Assembly (NCBI RefSeq): GCF_009870125.1 | Contig: NC_046681.1 | Location: 26,062,001 to 26,126,000, forward strand | Source: Drosophila pseudoobscura | Lineage: Eukaryota; Arthropoda; Insecta; Diptera; Drosophilidae | Direction: 5' to 3' | DNA length: 64,000 nucleotides | Shown: positions 1 through 12,775 of the stretch, piece by piece | Position numbering within the stretch: position 1 is the stretch's first letter | Layout: the number at the start of each line of letters is the position of its first letter | Program-made: the position numbers and the translations under genes | Notes under the pieces: generated by a model | Told to the model about the DNA's origin: nothing | Databases searched by the model: none | Seen by the model: the letters and a program-made list of their open reading frames with translations, nothing else

Positions 1-684
1 GAAGGCGCCGGCGGCACATCGTTCTGAAGAAAAAGAAAATGAGATTTCTTTCGATTTGGCCTTTCAAGTAGTATCTTTCAATATTGTGCGTCTCGGACAC
101 ATTAATAGAAAGGGGCGTGGACCCAGTTGTCAGGCTCTCGAAAGCCATAGAGAAATACGAGTATGTAAAAAAAAAATCAATTAAATGCGAGTCCGCCTGT
201 ACTTATCATAATTACAGATACAGATACAACACGATACACATTCAATTCGAAAATTTCAGCTGAATGCGATTTCCTGTACAAATCATAAGGCAGTCCGCAT
301 TGGAATTTGACTTGATTGCCGTTTGCTGTTTGCCGTTTGGCTGCCATTTATCTGTGTTCCCGCTCTCTGGGAACGTGGTACTTCGAGGCGCAGTGTATCT
401 GTATCTGCTGCTTTTCGTTTGGCAGCTGTAAGTAGTAATCATCGAGCCACACAAATCACAAATGGCGGCAGCAGAGAGCCAGGCCCGAAAGCAAGTTTTT
501 TGGCCAATCTCGAAATGATTTCATTACCATTCGAATGCGAATTCGTGGCGCTCCCGGCCATGCCACTCAATTGTGAGAGAGTCTCCTCATCCCCAATTGG
601 CAAGTGGGAAAATATCGTAAGCAGGGTTTATGGGAAAGCAGAATCAACAGATTCTTCGGCATCTCTTCACTTCACTTCACTTAC
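1..684 (-). other. dac: dac intron 2 (partial)
   Basis: This is non-coding DNA downstream of dac exon 2. The donor GTAAGT (minus strand) sits at 679-684 and the following exon is not in the window. I see no coding potential. The open frame at 323-760 on the plus strand is antisense to exon 2 and has no protein-like features. Confidence 0.7.
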
Positions 685-821
685 CACTAATATGGCCATT
701 CTCGTAAGCATAGTCGCCGTTGTCCAGGCGATGCTTCTTCAGCTGCGGATGCTGGGATAGATGGCTGGGCGGCAGGGAGAGACCCACGGGTCCTCGTTTG
801 GGCGGTCTACCCGGTCTGGAA
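685..821 (-). CDS. dac: dachshund coding exon 2 (internal)
   Basis: This internal exon of the Dachshund transcriptional co-regulator encodes SSRPGRPPKRGP followed by a Ser/Pro/His-rich stretch ending in YENGHIS. That is the segment directly after the Ski/Sno/Dac domain. The GRPPKRGP motif is AT-hook-like and basic, so it could act as a nuclear-localisation or DNA-contact element (inference). The acceptor ends CCGCAG just above 821. The donor is G|GTAAGT at 684-679. Phases fit exactly: exon 1 ends in phase 2 (AG|), so the junction makes a Ser codon, and this exon ends in phase 1. The 137 nt are entirely open in the joined frame. Downstream exons, including the C-terminal Dachbox-C helical domain known in this family, must lie to the left of position 1. 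Confidence 0.85.
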
Positions 822-2463
822 CTGCGGAATTGCAGAGAGTTACTGTTGGGTTGAAAGTAATGGACAATTTTCTTGGTATCAGTACAAAAAAAACCAAATG
901 CCTTAGCACATTGATCATAGTTCAGCAAAGATGTTGTTATTATGGGAATGGGAATAGATCTGGTATTACGAATGCTGAATGCAGTGTGCTATTGCATTTC
1001 CAAATGAAATATACACGTACATAAGTAGATATATCAATAACTTGAGAGGTTTTAAAGTGCAAACGAAACAAAAATTAAATGACCAAAAAAGAGTACTACT
1101 CGTACATGATTTAATTAAATTATATGGCGATTCAGTGAACAAATCCATAAACATGAAAGCCACAAAGCGTCCTGGGAGTCCATAAAACGAGTCTACAATA
1201 TTTTATAATTCCTTGACTTGTATCTCTGACTGATTGCTTAACTTTTCCAAAGAATCTCGCGCGTCTTCGAATCTATTACCAAGTCATATTTCTGCCGCTC
1301 CCACAACACTCTTGGCCATGCGAATTTTAGGCTTCTCCGACACCGACTCGTTCCCTAATTAAGCTTTGAGCAACTCTGCGGAGCACCCCCGTTGACTTGG
1401 GACAAATAAAAAGGCCAAAACGAGAGGTAAAGAAACGTGCTACCATTTTAATTATCGGCCATAAAAAAATGTACAACCAAAAAGCAGCAACAAAAATAAT
1501 AAAGAGCCCGGGCCACAAAGAGCGTACAAAAAAAAAAAAAACAAAAAAAAAGAGTTCAACTATTTTTCTAGTAATTTATGCCCGCAATTGCTGCTATTTG
1601 TATATAAAATATTTAAATAAGTCTTGGGCAAATACTTGACGCAGGTTAAGCTAAATAGTTAACCGAAAAGGCATAAACAACTTGGCGCAGCGGGTGGAAA
1701 TTATGACAAACAAGAGATAAAACCCCACCCATCCACCGAGAGAAAGAAACTTAAACTGCAGCAAATACTACGAGAGGGGAGAGCCAAGACTTGGGCAAAT
1801 AGAACGATCCCGGGGCCCCAGCTGGCCCAAGCCAGATGAAGGGGGGGCAGCACTTCCAGATGGCTGCTGGCAATTAAATTATGGAATCTTCATTCAATGT
1901 TTGTCGGGGGTAAACAGGTGCCCCCCCGTTGCACGGAGGCAGAGTCAGAGCCAAAGACAAAGGCAAATAAACACGGGTAGCACAAAGATCGTACAAGTAT
2001 GGCGAAACGATGAACCATACGATACTATACTATGCGATACGATAGCATTTGTAATTGTGCGTACACTGGATAACGAATCGGCAAATATTTGCAGTTACAT
2101 ATTTCCACAATAAATATTTGTGGCGGGATTTTAATTGTGCTCCTTTAAACGTTTAATGACAAACAAACTTCTGAATTGTTGTCTTAGCCCCTCGCCGTGG
2201 GTCGTGTAAAGAGGCGCCCCACAGAATGAATCATTCCACAAGATTCTCTTTCGGTTCAGCGAAAGTGTTTTTTGGGATCTAATCGGAAGGCCGCTCTGTT
2301 CCAGTCGGTGACGTGCAAAAAAAAAACATTGAAGATGTTGATGGATTTATTATGAAATGTGGGTTGGGGCAGGCACTTTCATTGGAAAGTTTTGGGGTTG
2401 CTGTGCCGCTGACATGTTTGTCCTGTCCAGCAAATTCGGGGCCTTCGTTGGAATATGTCATTC

Positions 2464-2666
2464 GGATAGGGTTCGGATAAGCTTGGACAAACAGTTTTGC
2501 GAAATTTGCGTAACAGTCAGAGAATGATGACGTGAGAGAAGGGATAACTACGGATAACTTTGGATAAATCCGGATAAATAGTTACAACCATTTTCAGATC
2601 AATTAGATTACAACTAACATTAAATTGGGTCTAATTTAGTAATAATCTAATTATCCAAACGGATAA
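2464..2666. promoter_or_regulatory. Homotypic GGATAA cluster with 10-bp phasing
   Basis: GGATAA starts at 2475, 2542, 2552, 2562, 2572 and 2661, with GGATAG at 2464 and the inverted TTATCC at 2651. The four central copies are spaced exactly 10 bp apart, and the inverted pair at 2651/2661 is also 10 bp apart. TAAT-core homeodomain-like sites fill the gap between them. The arrangement looks like a factor-binding platform on one face of the helix, or a young 10-bp tandem repeat. The bound factor is unknown. Confidence 0.35.
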
Positions 2667-5600
2667 GCCCGAACAAGCCTGCAAAATACCTCGAATGCAT
2701 GGCATCCAGAGGCACCAAATCCCACTGCCACTTGGCTAATTTATGCCGCACTGTTGTTGTCACTCGCCACAAATGTCATTTGTCATTTTTCATTTCTTCG
2801 CGTTCGGCGAGGCAAACGTTTAGTCAGGAATAAACAACAATTTGTCAAAATAGTCGCTTTGGCCACAACCAAGTGGCAAGCAAATGAGCGAAAAGGAGAT
2901 GAAAACCATTCGCGTAGCGTACAACCGGTTCAGAGGCTCAGACTTGCCACAAACCCAGCAACAACAAACAGAAAACCTGAACCTGTTTGCAGCTGTGAGC
3001 AGTCGAACTCGAGACGAACGTCCCCTCGTAGTGGTACTCGAACTCGCACTCGTACTCATATATTTCAATAATCAAGGGATAGCTGAGTTGTTAATTATTG
3101 ACTTGCGGCCGGGGCTTGAGCAACAGCCGCCAAAATATGCGCCAAACTGTGCTAACTGTGCCACTCAAATGGGGCAGGATCGACAGCGGCACAAGTTGCA
3201 TAAATCCAACGCACGGATAGCTCCAGCTCCGATTCGAGTACGAATGAATAGCGGAAAGGCGACTCGGCGCTCTCTGAGGTTAACCCACTGCCCCAGGGGT
3301 CTATCCGGAGACTCCTCCGGTTGGACTCGCGAGCCCGGCTGCTACGGCTGCTAAGGCTGCAAATTGGCAAATCAATTATATTTATGGCCAAGTTGCCACC
3401 TTGTGGCTAGGGAGCGTGTTTGCCGGCAACTAAATCAATGCGATTGACCGATCGACCGACCGACAATTAAAACTTGCCCGCCACACAATTTCCATATTCG
3501 CAATTACGCGTTTGAATGAGTGCTCGGGCAGAATTTTAATTGAATTTATAGCTTCAAATTGATTCGCGCCTGGCAATCCTCTGCCATTTGTCTATAAGCC
3601 GCTTTCGAGGCGACACAACCGACAACAATTTCTCAGAAAGAAGCCTTCGCCTTCGTCTTCGTCTTGTTCTTGGTCTTCCTGTGCTCCGCTTGAAGTGGGC
3701 TCGAATTTCTTTCAGTTAACAATAAATGTTATTGGAATTTGCATTTACGCAAACCAGACAACGTTGCCAACATCGCTGGGTGCCTGTGCCACAGCCTGGT
3801 CAACTTTTGTGTTCATTGTTAAATGACATGCAAATGTACAAATGACATGGCATTCGCCCGAGACAGAGACCGAGACCGATTGCCAGAGGGCCCGGCCCGA
3901 GCAGGGGATACGACCCAAAGTTATCTCCAATGCTAATTGTGGGGTTTGGACTCCGCTCCGGGAACTGCGGCCTGCGCCGCTTCACCAAATGATAAACCAC
4001 ATAGCGGAATAGAAATTCTCAACTATTACAGATTGTCCCAAACAATTGCCATTGCAAATTACTATGGTAAGAGTATTGGCATTAGAAATGGCAATGGGAA
4101 ATGGCAAATGGCGGTAAGAGTAGTGATTGAAATGTAATATATCGAAAGAGGTGAACTAAGGGTTATAACAGCATATTACTCGTACTTATCCAAACCTTAT
4201 AAACATCAAAATTTATAAACCATTTCTTCAGTTCCATTCAACAAGCAAGAACCTCCTTAAGCCCACGAAATTTTCTTTCAAGTTTCAAAAATTATTCACA
4301 CTTTTTTCCCCACTAATTCACACTAGCATGAAATATAGTTCTTCTAGTGTTTTTTTTTTCCCAGTGAAATATTTAAAGCCAGTTTATATGCTAATTACCA
4401 ATTTTGGGTGGCCTTCTTTCTTGGCAAAGTTTTCCATATAATTTTCTTTGCCGCGGCCCCTGGACCAACCTCAAAAGTACGTGTATTTATTTTAGTATAT
4501 ATATTAATGCAGATTTCTTGGCTTTGCCGTTGGTTTTCCACACTCACTTGAATTTTCAATTGGCGTGCTAATAACTCATTTAGTTCGCAACAAAAAAACT
4601 AATACAAAGCCACAAAAAAAAAAATAGTTACAAACATGCCACACCAACAATGGGTTTGAGAGCCACTCAAGACTGACTGCCTCCACGGCACTCGTACAGC
4701 TCCTCCTCCTCCTGCTGCTCTTCCTCCCTGAAGCTGGATCTCATGATGATGAGAGAATATACAGACATATATGCTACAATATACAATATACTCGTATATG
4801 AATGCTGGGTGCAGTTTTGTCTTGGAGTGGGGCTCTCTGTAATTATTTTACAAATAAATTGAACTATTGTTGCTACATTTAGATTGAACAGAAGCCCCTT
4901 CAGCAACAACAATGTTGCTTTTGTTTTTCGGTTACACTCAATTAATTCGGATTTTGCAAAATGCAAAACTCACACCTCAACCAAAAAGATATGCAAAATT
5001 ACTCTCGAATTATTTTAGAAATTTAATATAATTAATTTTTTGTTTTTTTTTTCCTCCGCCTATTTCCTTGCAACATTTTTTTTTGTGTTTTTGACAGCCT
5101 GAGGAGTCGATTCGAGTCGTTGATCTGTGGAGTGGAGTTGATCTCTTGATTGTCAGTCAGTCATTTGTGATTAGACATTCGACAGTCGACGGTCGACAGT
5201 AGACATTCGGCGGGTATTGTTGTTGCTGGATGGCATAAATTACAGTCTGTCTGTCTATCTGTATAACAAAAGCCATGCATATGAAATTCATATTATAAAT
5301 CATTGTGCTGTCGTAATTTGTGTTAAGTTATTTGTAATCAATTTGAATACCCCCCACCTCTGCCTCCATCTATTCGAAAGATTTATGAGAAAATTCCTAT
5401 TTATTCTGCCATTTTGTTTGATTTTGATTTGGGTTTTTTCGTAAATGCATATTAAAATGGTAATTTGCTTAAAGCGTACAACTTTCTTTTAGGGAACTTG
5501 AATTCCATCATTTTATATATTTTTGTTTCAATATTTTCCCATAATCCTCCCCTAGATGACCTTTTTTCTGTACTTCTATCTGTTGACAGAATACCATCCT

Positions 5601-8600
5601 TCATTCTTGTGTCAAATAACCTTCTTTTAGCTACCATTTATCCCCCACTAACTATCCCAAAACTATTCACCAATATCATCTCCGTGCTCCCCCCGACTCT
5701 CCCACTTATTCGCTCCAACAAATTTAACAACAAATTAAACCCAAATGAAGTCAAATCAATCAATTGGTTTTCAATTCATTTTTTTGCAAAACATTTTTCC
5801 ACTTGGCCCGAGCAATTTGCATAGTTGTGGTCTCTAAGCTGCTCGGATCGGAGTACGGTGGTTGGCGGGGGGGTTTAGTCCAATTTAGTGGAAAGGTGTG
5901 CCCACCAGCCCAGTCACAACACGTTGTTGTTGAAGTTGTTGCTGTTTCTGTGGCTCATTGGAGTTACCTTCAAGAGTTACCTTTTCGGTCTTTGGTCGAT
6001 GCCGCTCGCGAAGCCTAAACGTCGTTTTAGCCAGCCCCGTGGTGGCATGGGTATGGGCTCGGATCGCGACTGTCAACTGTGATCAAAATCAATTGTTTGC
6101 CATTTGCCAAAACCAAATTGACTGAACCAAAGAGAACCACTCACACACAAATGCTGACAGAATTATTTTTATGGCCAACACACTCTCACACACACACACG
6201 CAAACACACATGAAATGTCAGTGTCAATAATTTTCGTAATTATGAGCACATTAGAAAAAAAAACAAAGAACTATAGTATATATATATCTAAAAATGATTA
6301 TTGGGGTGGGCTGCCATATGAGAAGCCCCCAACAAAGGCAAACAAATATAATAAAAAATTATTGCAACGTAAGTTTTTCGATTTCGAACAAAAAGGAGAA
6401 TAAAAACATTGGATTGGGAGCTCAAGAGTGTTTTAGAGTGAAAAAAGTTGAGAATTTTGATTAGCTCCAAGTAAAACCCAAAATTATAAAAATTATAAAA
6501 TTGGAATAATTTATAATTGATTTTTGCATTATTTTCTTTGCTTAAACTGAAGGTTTAGTGTGTTTTCCGTCAGTTTTTTTTTTTTGTTCAGTTCGGTTTC
6601 GATTCTTCGGGTTTCCATTAAGATTATGGTTTTTTTAGATCGAGTTTAAAGTTTAAATTTATTACAGCTTTAGTTTGGACCGCTTTTCAGATCTGTTCCC
6701 AGTTGTTCAAACTAAAAGTTAAGCTCAAGTTAAAAATGATCAAATTACTCCCAGACGGTATTGGATTTCCTGTCTTCCCTTGGTCTCGACCATAGATTAT
6801 CTTTCAGAACCGTTTCAATCGCTTTATCTGCGTATAAAAAATCCAATCCCCTCACCTGTTCGCTCTACTGTTAACACCGTTATAACCGTACTTCCCAAAA
6901 ATGAAACCCAAAAATTCTTATCGGATAAACCCTTTTTTCATGCTCTATTTCTTGTTTAACCCTCAAATATCCTTGCAACTTCCGCATTTTCGCGGCTCGC
7001 CCAATTTCCGTTTCGAGTTTAATTAATTTAATAAACAAATTCTTTTCGCTCTAAAAACTCTCAAGTGTAGGAAAAAAAAACGATGCAATCGATGCGTTTC
7101 TTTCTTCCAAAAAACAAAAAAAACAAAAAATATTAAAAAAAAAAAAAGAGTAAAAGGAGGAGGAGAGAAATTATTGCCATAGTTTTTTTATTATACTTGT
7201 GTGTTTACCTCTCTGGTGGCTTGATCGATAGGCATCTGCAATTAAAAAGAGAAGAGAAAGAGACAAGTGAGGCAAAATTTGTTAAACGTTGTGTGTGTAA
7301 GCTTTAAACAACAAAAGTAAAAAACGAGTGAAACTCTGAATAAAACAGAGGAGTTCCGTCCCCGAAAACAATGTAACTCACAGGAGTGGACGCGCTGAGA
7401 GGGGAGTTTTCATTGATGGATGGAATGGATGATGCATCCACGTTTTGGCGGGCAAGCGGGTGTGAAAATGCACACGCCTTAACCCCCGACAGCCCCATCA
7501 AACAATTTGTAATTATCCCCCCTCGGGATAGAGGGAGAGAGGGAGAGAGAGGGAGCAGAAGAGGGTTATACGACTCCTATATCGACTGCCAACTGCCTTT
7601 AGCGGTTGCAGTTTTCCCCCTTTTTTCCTTTTTGTTTTCGGGCCTCTTTTTTTCACCCGTTTCAGTTTCCTCAACTTGTTTCAATTTAGCGCAAAAGTTT
7701 TTCAACCTAATAATAGGTTTAACCGCATTTTTAACTGTTCCTCATGTTCGGTTCGGTTTGGTCCGGTCCGGTTCGGTGAGGTCTGCCATGTACTCGCCTC
7801 CTGGCTGTGGGTCTCTCCGTTCATCCTCTAGCCAAAGCGCATGTGCACGTTGGAGCACACTCCATGTGTGCGGTGTGCTTCCTTCCCCTGACAGCCGCGT
7901 TTCCATAATTAACTAGATGGTTTTTCATTGAATGCAATGTGGTCGAACAGTCGACCAGTCGACCGGCCGGCCGGTTGGTCGTCCTACCAATGCGAGTACG
8001 CGTATATGCCTGTGGAAGGGTTCTACTCCAACTGTAAACAAACGCAGGACTCAGCACCACCAAAAAACACAACAAAAAAAACAATATAAAGGGATATTGG
8101 AATACAAGGTTGTAATCTTTTGGCTCTTGATGTCTCAATGTTGGGTCTCTCTTGGGTGGGTTACTGTTTAAAAAAGCCCTTCGTCATTACTTTAATGAAA
8201 TGGACAACAGAAGACCACATTCAATTTCCAGAAAATATTGCGCTGTGATCGGAAAAAAGATTCACAGTGCGGATAATTATATTTCTTCTCTTCATCTTCT
8301 CTTAAGTGCCAAAGATTTTCTTTAAAATAATGTGGAAAAAATCATAGATTTTTAAGAGATCTTCGCATTTTTCAGAAGATTTTTCTGTCATATTCAAAAT
8401 TCTTTAAAACCTTGAAAAAGTTTCCTTAAGGTATCTATAAGATCTTAAAAGCCTAGATTGCTGATTGATTCCTGCAGAAATAGGTGAAAATATTATTGGG
8501 GATCCAGCTTCTACAAGTATTTTTTCCCTGCAGCAAAACCAGTAGCTTTGGTTCTTAGGAGCTCCTGTCTTCTGTACAGAACCAACTCCAAGTACCAGGC

Positions 8601-8678
8601 CAGACCCCACCACTAGCTGAACCCACTCAATAATTACAATTACATGAACAACAACAAAAAGGCAAAACAAAAAAAAAC

Positions 8679-8702
8679 GAGTACGAGTACGAGTACGAGT
8701 AA
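8679..8702. repeat. (GAGTAC)n microsatellite
   Basis: About four tandem copies of a GAGTAC hexamer lie inside dac intron 1. A related GAATAC array occurs at 12430-12478 and a GATAC-type array at about 29849-29875, so this motif family recurs in the window. Confidence 0.7.
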
Positions 8703-9323
8703 AACCTATTTCTCTGCTTTGTGCTTGTCGTTTTTTCCACTCGAACGGAAATGCGCTGACAGGGCACCGCACACGTCGTGCACAGAACAACAACAACGGC
8801 GAGCGGGGAAAACTTGCACAAACTGGAAAAACTGTTTCACCAACTATTGTTAGAATCGCTCAAAAGAATTACGCAGCTTTTGGGATAGTTAGCAAGCGAG
8901 GGTGCAGTGCAGTGCCTACGAATGGGGATTGCGATTGGGTCTTGAAGGGGAGGTCCTTGGAGTTACGTTTGCATTGCGTATTTCCGCCAAATGTCATCGG
9001 AAAATGAGGGGAAAAGCGAAACGAAAGTTTTTTGATTGCTTGTGTTAATCGATATCGATGCACAAACTATTTGCATTTGGCCGAAAGGGGGCAGAGAATC
9101 GGCTGCACACGTTGAGTGCGTAAGTTGGCTAAAGCGGAAACAGGAAATGAGAAAATTTTGCAGAGCAAACCCCGAGCTGGAAATGCAACTAGGCACTGGG
9201 AATACACTCAGCAAAATGAGAAGCTAAGAACACGAAATGAAGAACCCCTTAACTCATAAGATATCAAATCAAAAGATGGAGATTTGAATAACTGTCGTAT
9301 TTGATCTCTCAGTGCATTCGTAC

Positions 9324-9860
9324 CTGGCTGTGGTGCAGTCCCTGTAGAGCACATCAAAGTCCTTGCAGCTGAGCAACTTGCAGCGATTGACGCCCGGCTG
9401 GATGGCCCCCAGACCGCGGAGTATTCGCACCTGCTCCACATTGCACACCAAGGGCACAATATCCAGGCGCTTCAGCTTCGTGTAGACCGTGTGCAGGCCA
9501 CCCACCAGGTGCTTGAGGAAGAGCTCGAAGGCCTGCGGCAGGCAGAGCATTGTCTCGTTGCTGATGATGAAGGCGGCCACCTTCTGGCCGCGGTACTCCA
9601 CCAGCTTGCACTCGTTGGCGCTCGGATCGGAGGTGGAGATGGGCGGCGGCGAGTTGTACGATCGCGGCGGCACATGGTGATGGGCGGCAGCCATCAGCTC
9701 CAGCGGCGAGGCATGGTGCATCATCTGCAGCGAGTTGAGCAGACCGAGCGAGTGCGGTGGCAGGCCGTGCGGCATTCTCGGTGGCAGTCCAGCGGGCAAG
9801 CCATTGCCCGTGGGCATGCCACCAGCTCCCACATGCGGCGGGGGACTCAGCTGATGGTGT

Positions 9861-9892
<32 letters not shown>

Positions 9893-10537
9893 CTGTTGCT
9901 GTTGCATTTGGGCCATCATCGAGTGATTCAGGGAGCTGACGGGACTCACGGCGCTGGGATGGCGACTCGGCGAGCTGGCCGGCGAGCAGCTGGAGCCACG
10001 TCCCGTATGAGAGCTTCTACCATTGGGTCGATCATCGTTGGCTCCTCGGGAGCTGTTGCTGCCGTCGCGGCCGTTCTGTTGCTGTTGCTGCTGCTGTTGT
10101 TGCTGCTGTTGCTGTTGTTGCTGCTGCTGTTGGGCGGCTGCTGCTGCTGCTGCCGCGGCGGCGGCCTGCTGCTGCTGTTGATGGTGCATCAACATGGCTG
10201 TGGTGTTCATATTGCTGGTGAGGATTGGTATGATGTTGCTGCTGCAATTGTGAATGTTGCAGGTAAGATTGTTGGGGACGATGCAGCTTAAGTTGTTGTG
10301 GATGTTGCCGTTGTTGTTGAAGTTTCTGATTTGATTGTTGTTGAACGTTGTTGAATAGTGGTTAAACGTTGCTGGATGGTTGTTGCTTAAGTTGATCCTG
10401 TAATTATTGGGGATTGTTGTTGAATTGGTATGGATTGTTGTTGAGTTGTTGTTGTTGAACGTCGTTGAGTTGTTGTTATTGATTTCTGTATTACTGTTAG
10501 TGTTCTTTTCACTTTGTTCACTTGTCACAGAATCCAT
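9324..10537 (-). CDS. dac: dachshund first coding exon: N-terminus and Ski/Sno/Dac domain
   Basis: Dachshund is a nuclear Ski/Sno-family co-regulator acting with Eyeless, Sine oculis and Eyes absent in retinal, leg and mushroom-body development. The exon encodes 404 residues plus two bases. Residues 1-110 are Asn/Thr-rich. A Gln/Ala tract runs about 119-154. A Ser/Arg/Pro-rich linker follows, then a second Gln/His tract about 212-230. The conserved DHD (Dachbox-N) fold is at about 310-404, with YRGQKVAAFII, LCLPQAFELFLKHLVGG and the CNVEQVRILRGLGAIQPGVNRCKLL-type core. The donor AG|GTACGA is at 9323. The start MDSVTSEQSEKN is chosen because it opens the frame and matches the Dac start as I remember it. 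Reading past the donor adds only a short non-conserved tail. Both Gln tracts mix CAG and CAA codons. Confidence 0.93.
9862..9911. repeat. dac: CAG/CAA repeat in dac (second polyQ)
   Basis: A CTG/TTG trinucleotide run on the plus strand encodes about 17 Gln residues followed by His in Dac on the minus strand. Interruption by CAA codons should slow slippage. It lies between the SPVSSLNHSMMAQM linker and the Ski/Sno/Dac domain. Confidence 0.85.
10075..10182. repeat. dac: CAG/CAA and GCN repeat in dac (polyQ/polyA)
   Basis: This encodes, in Dac order, a short Gln run, about 11 Ala and then about 19 Gln (residues about 119-154). Mixed CAG/CAA usage indicates a relatively stable coding tract rather than a pure repeat. 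Confidence 0.85.
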
Positions 10538-11900
10538 ACTTCATCATGGCCGACACTTTTGTTGTTTGTTATTTTGAGAGCGGCTTTATTAACCGATTTA
10601 TGTTTCGTTTTTCTGCCCTTTTGTTTTAATTACTCTCTAATTTGTAATTTTTTTTCTTTAGTATACTACAAAAAAATAATAATAAATAAGAATTCAAAAA
10701 CACAGAGATGGAGACAGAGAGAGATAAATAATTAATGAACTTTTAATTGATTTTTAATTATTTATTAGAGACTTTTTTATGTAAATTCTAATGGAGATTC
10801 TCTATTGGTTTAGTGTTCTGTTGTCCATATCCGTGTTCGATTGGAAATCAGATTCTAAATCGTGGTTCTGAGAACTGCGTTTTAGGCGTACTTTTGTATC
10901 GAAACTTATATTTGTCAGATTTCTGGAATAATTAAAGGTTGAAAACATTTCGAAATAATCGCTAGAAGAATTTTACTATTTCTCATAAATAATTGTTTAT
11001 ATTACCTCACATTTTTATGGAATAAATATTGGATTTATTCAAACAAACTTTACCCAGTATTTTTCTAGGAAATTTGGGCTCTTTAGCGGAATTTTGTGGA
11101 TATTGTTTGAGGAATTAAAATATATTCATAAGTTTCTATATCTATAAAAGAAAGTTCGTGGCCCCGCTAGACTTTAAGAAGTGGTTTTCATTCTTAGAGA
11201 GTTCTAGCCGATCAGAGCATTTGTATATATATTTTCGATTGTGAAAAGCCTGTTACCATCGGATACAACACAATAATTGAACCTGATTAAATTGAGTTTC
11301 GAGCTCTTGGAACAGTAAACACTTGTTTAAGCCTCATAAACTATATGTTTTGAGCCCTTTGCAGCGTCTAGATTCTGTATTTAAAACCTACATCTTTATT
11401 TTGTTGGAAAAGTTTGAGCATCTAATGGAATTTTAAATATTTTTGATTCATTTTGCTACTGTCATTCCGATAAAGTATTACCACAACATTGGCTAGTTCC
11501 TATGACATTTTGTTGGACAGAGATCTAACTCCTATATTTGATTTAATTTGCATAATTTTACTACTTTGATTGCTATGAACCTGATCTAATAATGAACTAA
11601 TAAGTAATTTACCTTAATTGTGTCTGAACAATTTGAATATTACATAAAACACTCCAACACAAAACACTCACAACGCGCACTTGGTTTAGGTGAGATTTAG
11701 AATTAAAATTTTGGTTTCAGCCATTTCGTTGGATAGACATTTGAATATTTTGGTCGAATATTTGAATATAGATTTGGTGAATGAATGAATGCGATTCGAT
11801 TCGATTCGATTGTTGTTGGGGACCCCGTGTGTCCGTGTCCGTGTCAATGTACGTGTCCGTTGACGACTCCCGACTCCGTGTACCGTACCGACGGCGTGTC

Positions 11901-12125
11901 ACTGAGATTGTGAGACGTTGCCACTGATTGCGCTGGGGCTTCGCTTCCCCAAACGAAATGCCGACGACTGCGAGAAATCAACGAAAAACGAATTGCATTC
12001 GAATGGGAATCGTCACCCACACACAGATGCACACATACACTCGCACACACGCGTCGCGACTGAGAGGGAGATGGAGCGAGAGGCGGCAGCACGACGGAGA
12101 GAGAGAGAAAGCGAGAGAGCAGCAG
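11901..12125 (-). promoter_or_regulatory. Candidate dac core promoter with upstream GAGA tract
   Basis: Read on the minus strand, a CT/GA-rich block at about 12,060-12,125 (potential GAGA-factor sites) is followed by two initiator-like TCAGT sequences, at 11923-11927 and 11901-11905. An AGTCG element resembling a DPE follows the second at about +29, one base off the ideal spacing. There is no TATA box at -30. This would give a leader of about 1.4 kb before the dac ATG at 10537. It is inferred from motifs only. Confidence 0.28.
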
Positions 12126-12429
12126 CAGAATTCGAGTGTTATTTTTTTAACCCACCCACGGCCGCTGTGCTACGTTCCACCGTTATGTACTAGTACTACT
12201 ACCTCCAAGAGCAGAGGAGAAATGCGCGCGCAAAAATTTTATTGCATTATTGCATTACCTTCGTCTGCGAATGACAAATTCGTAATGAAAGGCGAACCAA
12301 ATGTGTTTCGTTTCGTATCGTTTCAGCAGCGGCAGCAGGCAGGCAGCAGGCAGCAGCAGCAGCACTGCTATCTGTGTGTACGTGTCTGTGCATCTGTGTG
12401 CGTGTCTGTATCTGCGATTGTGCAAAACC

Positions 12430-12478
12430 AGAATACGAATACGAATACGAATATGAATACGAATACGAAAACGAGATA
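12430..12478. repeat. (GAATAC)n array
   Basis: About seven imperfect GAATAC hexamers (variants GAATAT, GAAAAC) lie upstream of dac. Confidence 0.65.
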
Positions 12479-12730
12479 CGAATGTTTGTTGCACGTTTTG
12501 AATTGCCCCGCACACACCCATACATATGGAAAAGGGGAGTGGTATAAGCGATTGATATGCTGCCACTTGCTACCCTCCCTTTCTCATACACTGTTTGAGA
12601 GTGTGTTCGTGTGTGTGTGTGTGTGTGAGTGTGTGCGAGAGCAACCCCGAAAAGTAGAATGACAAACGTAATAAAAAGACAAACACACAAATGAAACACA
12701 GAAGTCGTTTCGAAGGAGCAAGGACGTTCC

Positions 12731-12731
12731 A

Positions 12732-12767
<36 letters not shown>

Positions 12768-12775
12768 GTCGCATT
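12731..12775. repeat. (CT)n microsatellite
   Basis: This is an interrupted CT dinucleotide run, with a GT run at about 12608-12640 just before it. Both are potential GAGA-factor or slippage sequences. The apparent ORFs across them are artefacts of the repeat. Confidence 0.75.

Larger units (their letters stand above)
822..9323 (-). other. dac: dac intron 1 (8.5 kb)
   Basis: This long first intron of dac contains no supportable exon on either strand. Visible contents are a phased GGATAA array at 2464-2666, AT-rich stretches with many TAAT cores (2590-2660, 6470-6540), a CA tract near 6185-6210, a 14-bp palindrome ACCGGCCGGCCGGT near 7965, and a GAGTAC hexamer repeat at 8679-8702. Long introns of developmental regulators commonly hold enhancers, and dac is known to be controlled by dispersed eye and limb enhancers. 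That this intron does so here is inference. The 156-codon plus-strand frame at 2884-3354 has no recognisable family and is not called. Confidence 0.7.

Noticed and set aside
323..760. 145-codon plus-strand ORF
   Set aside because: It overlaps the real dac exon 2 in antisense and has no protein features of its own.
2884..3354. 156-codon plus-strand ORF in dac intron 1
   Set aside because: There is no domain, signal peptide or recognisable similarity, and the composition is mixed and intron-like. A frame this long is plausible by chance in an 8.5 kb intron.
9491..10291. 266-codon plus-strand ORF with a Leu tract
   Set aside because: It is the antisense shadow of the dac exon: CTG repeats read as poly-Leu.
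11928..12662. 244-codon plus-strand ORF
   Set aside because: It is driven by GAGA, CAC and GAATAC repeats. It reads as low-complexity sequence and lies in dac upstream DNA.
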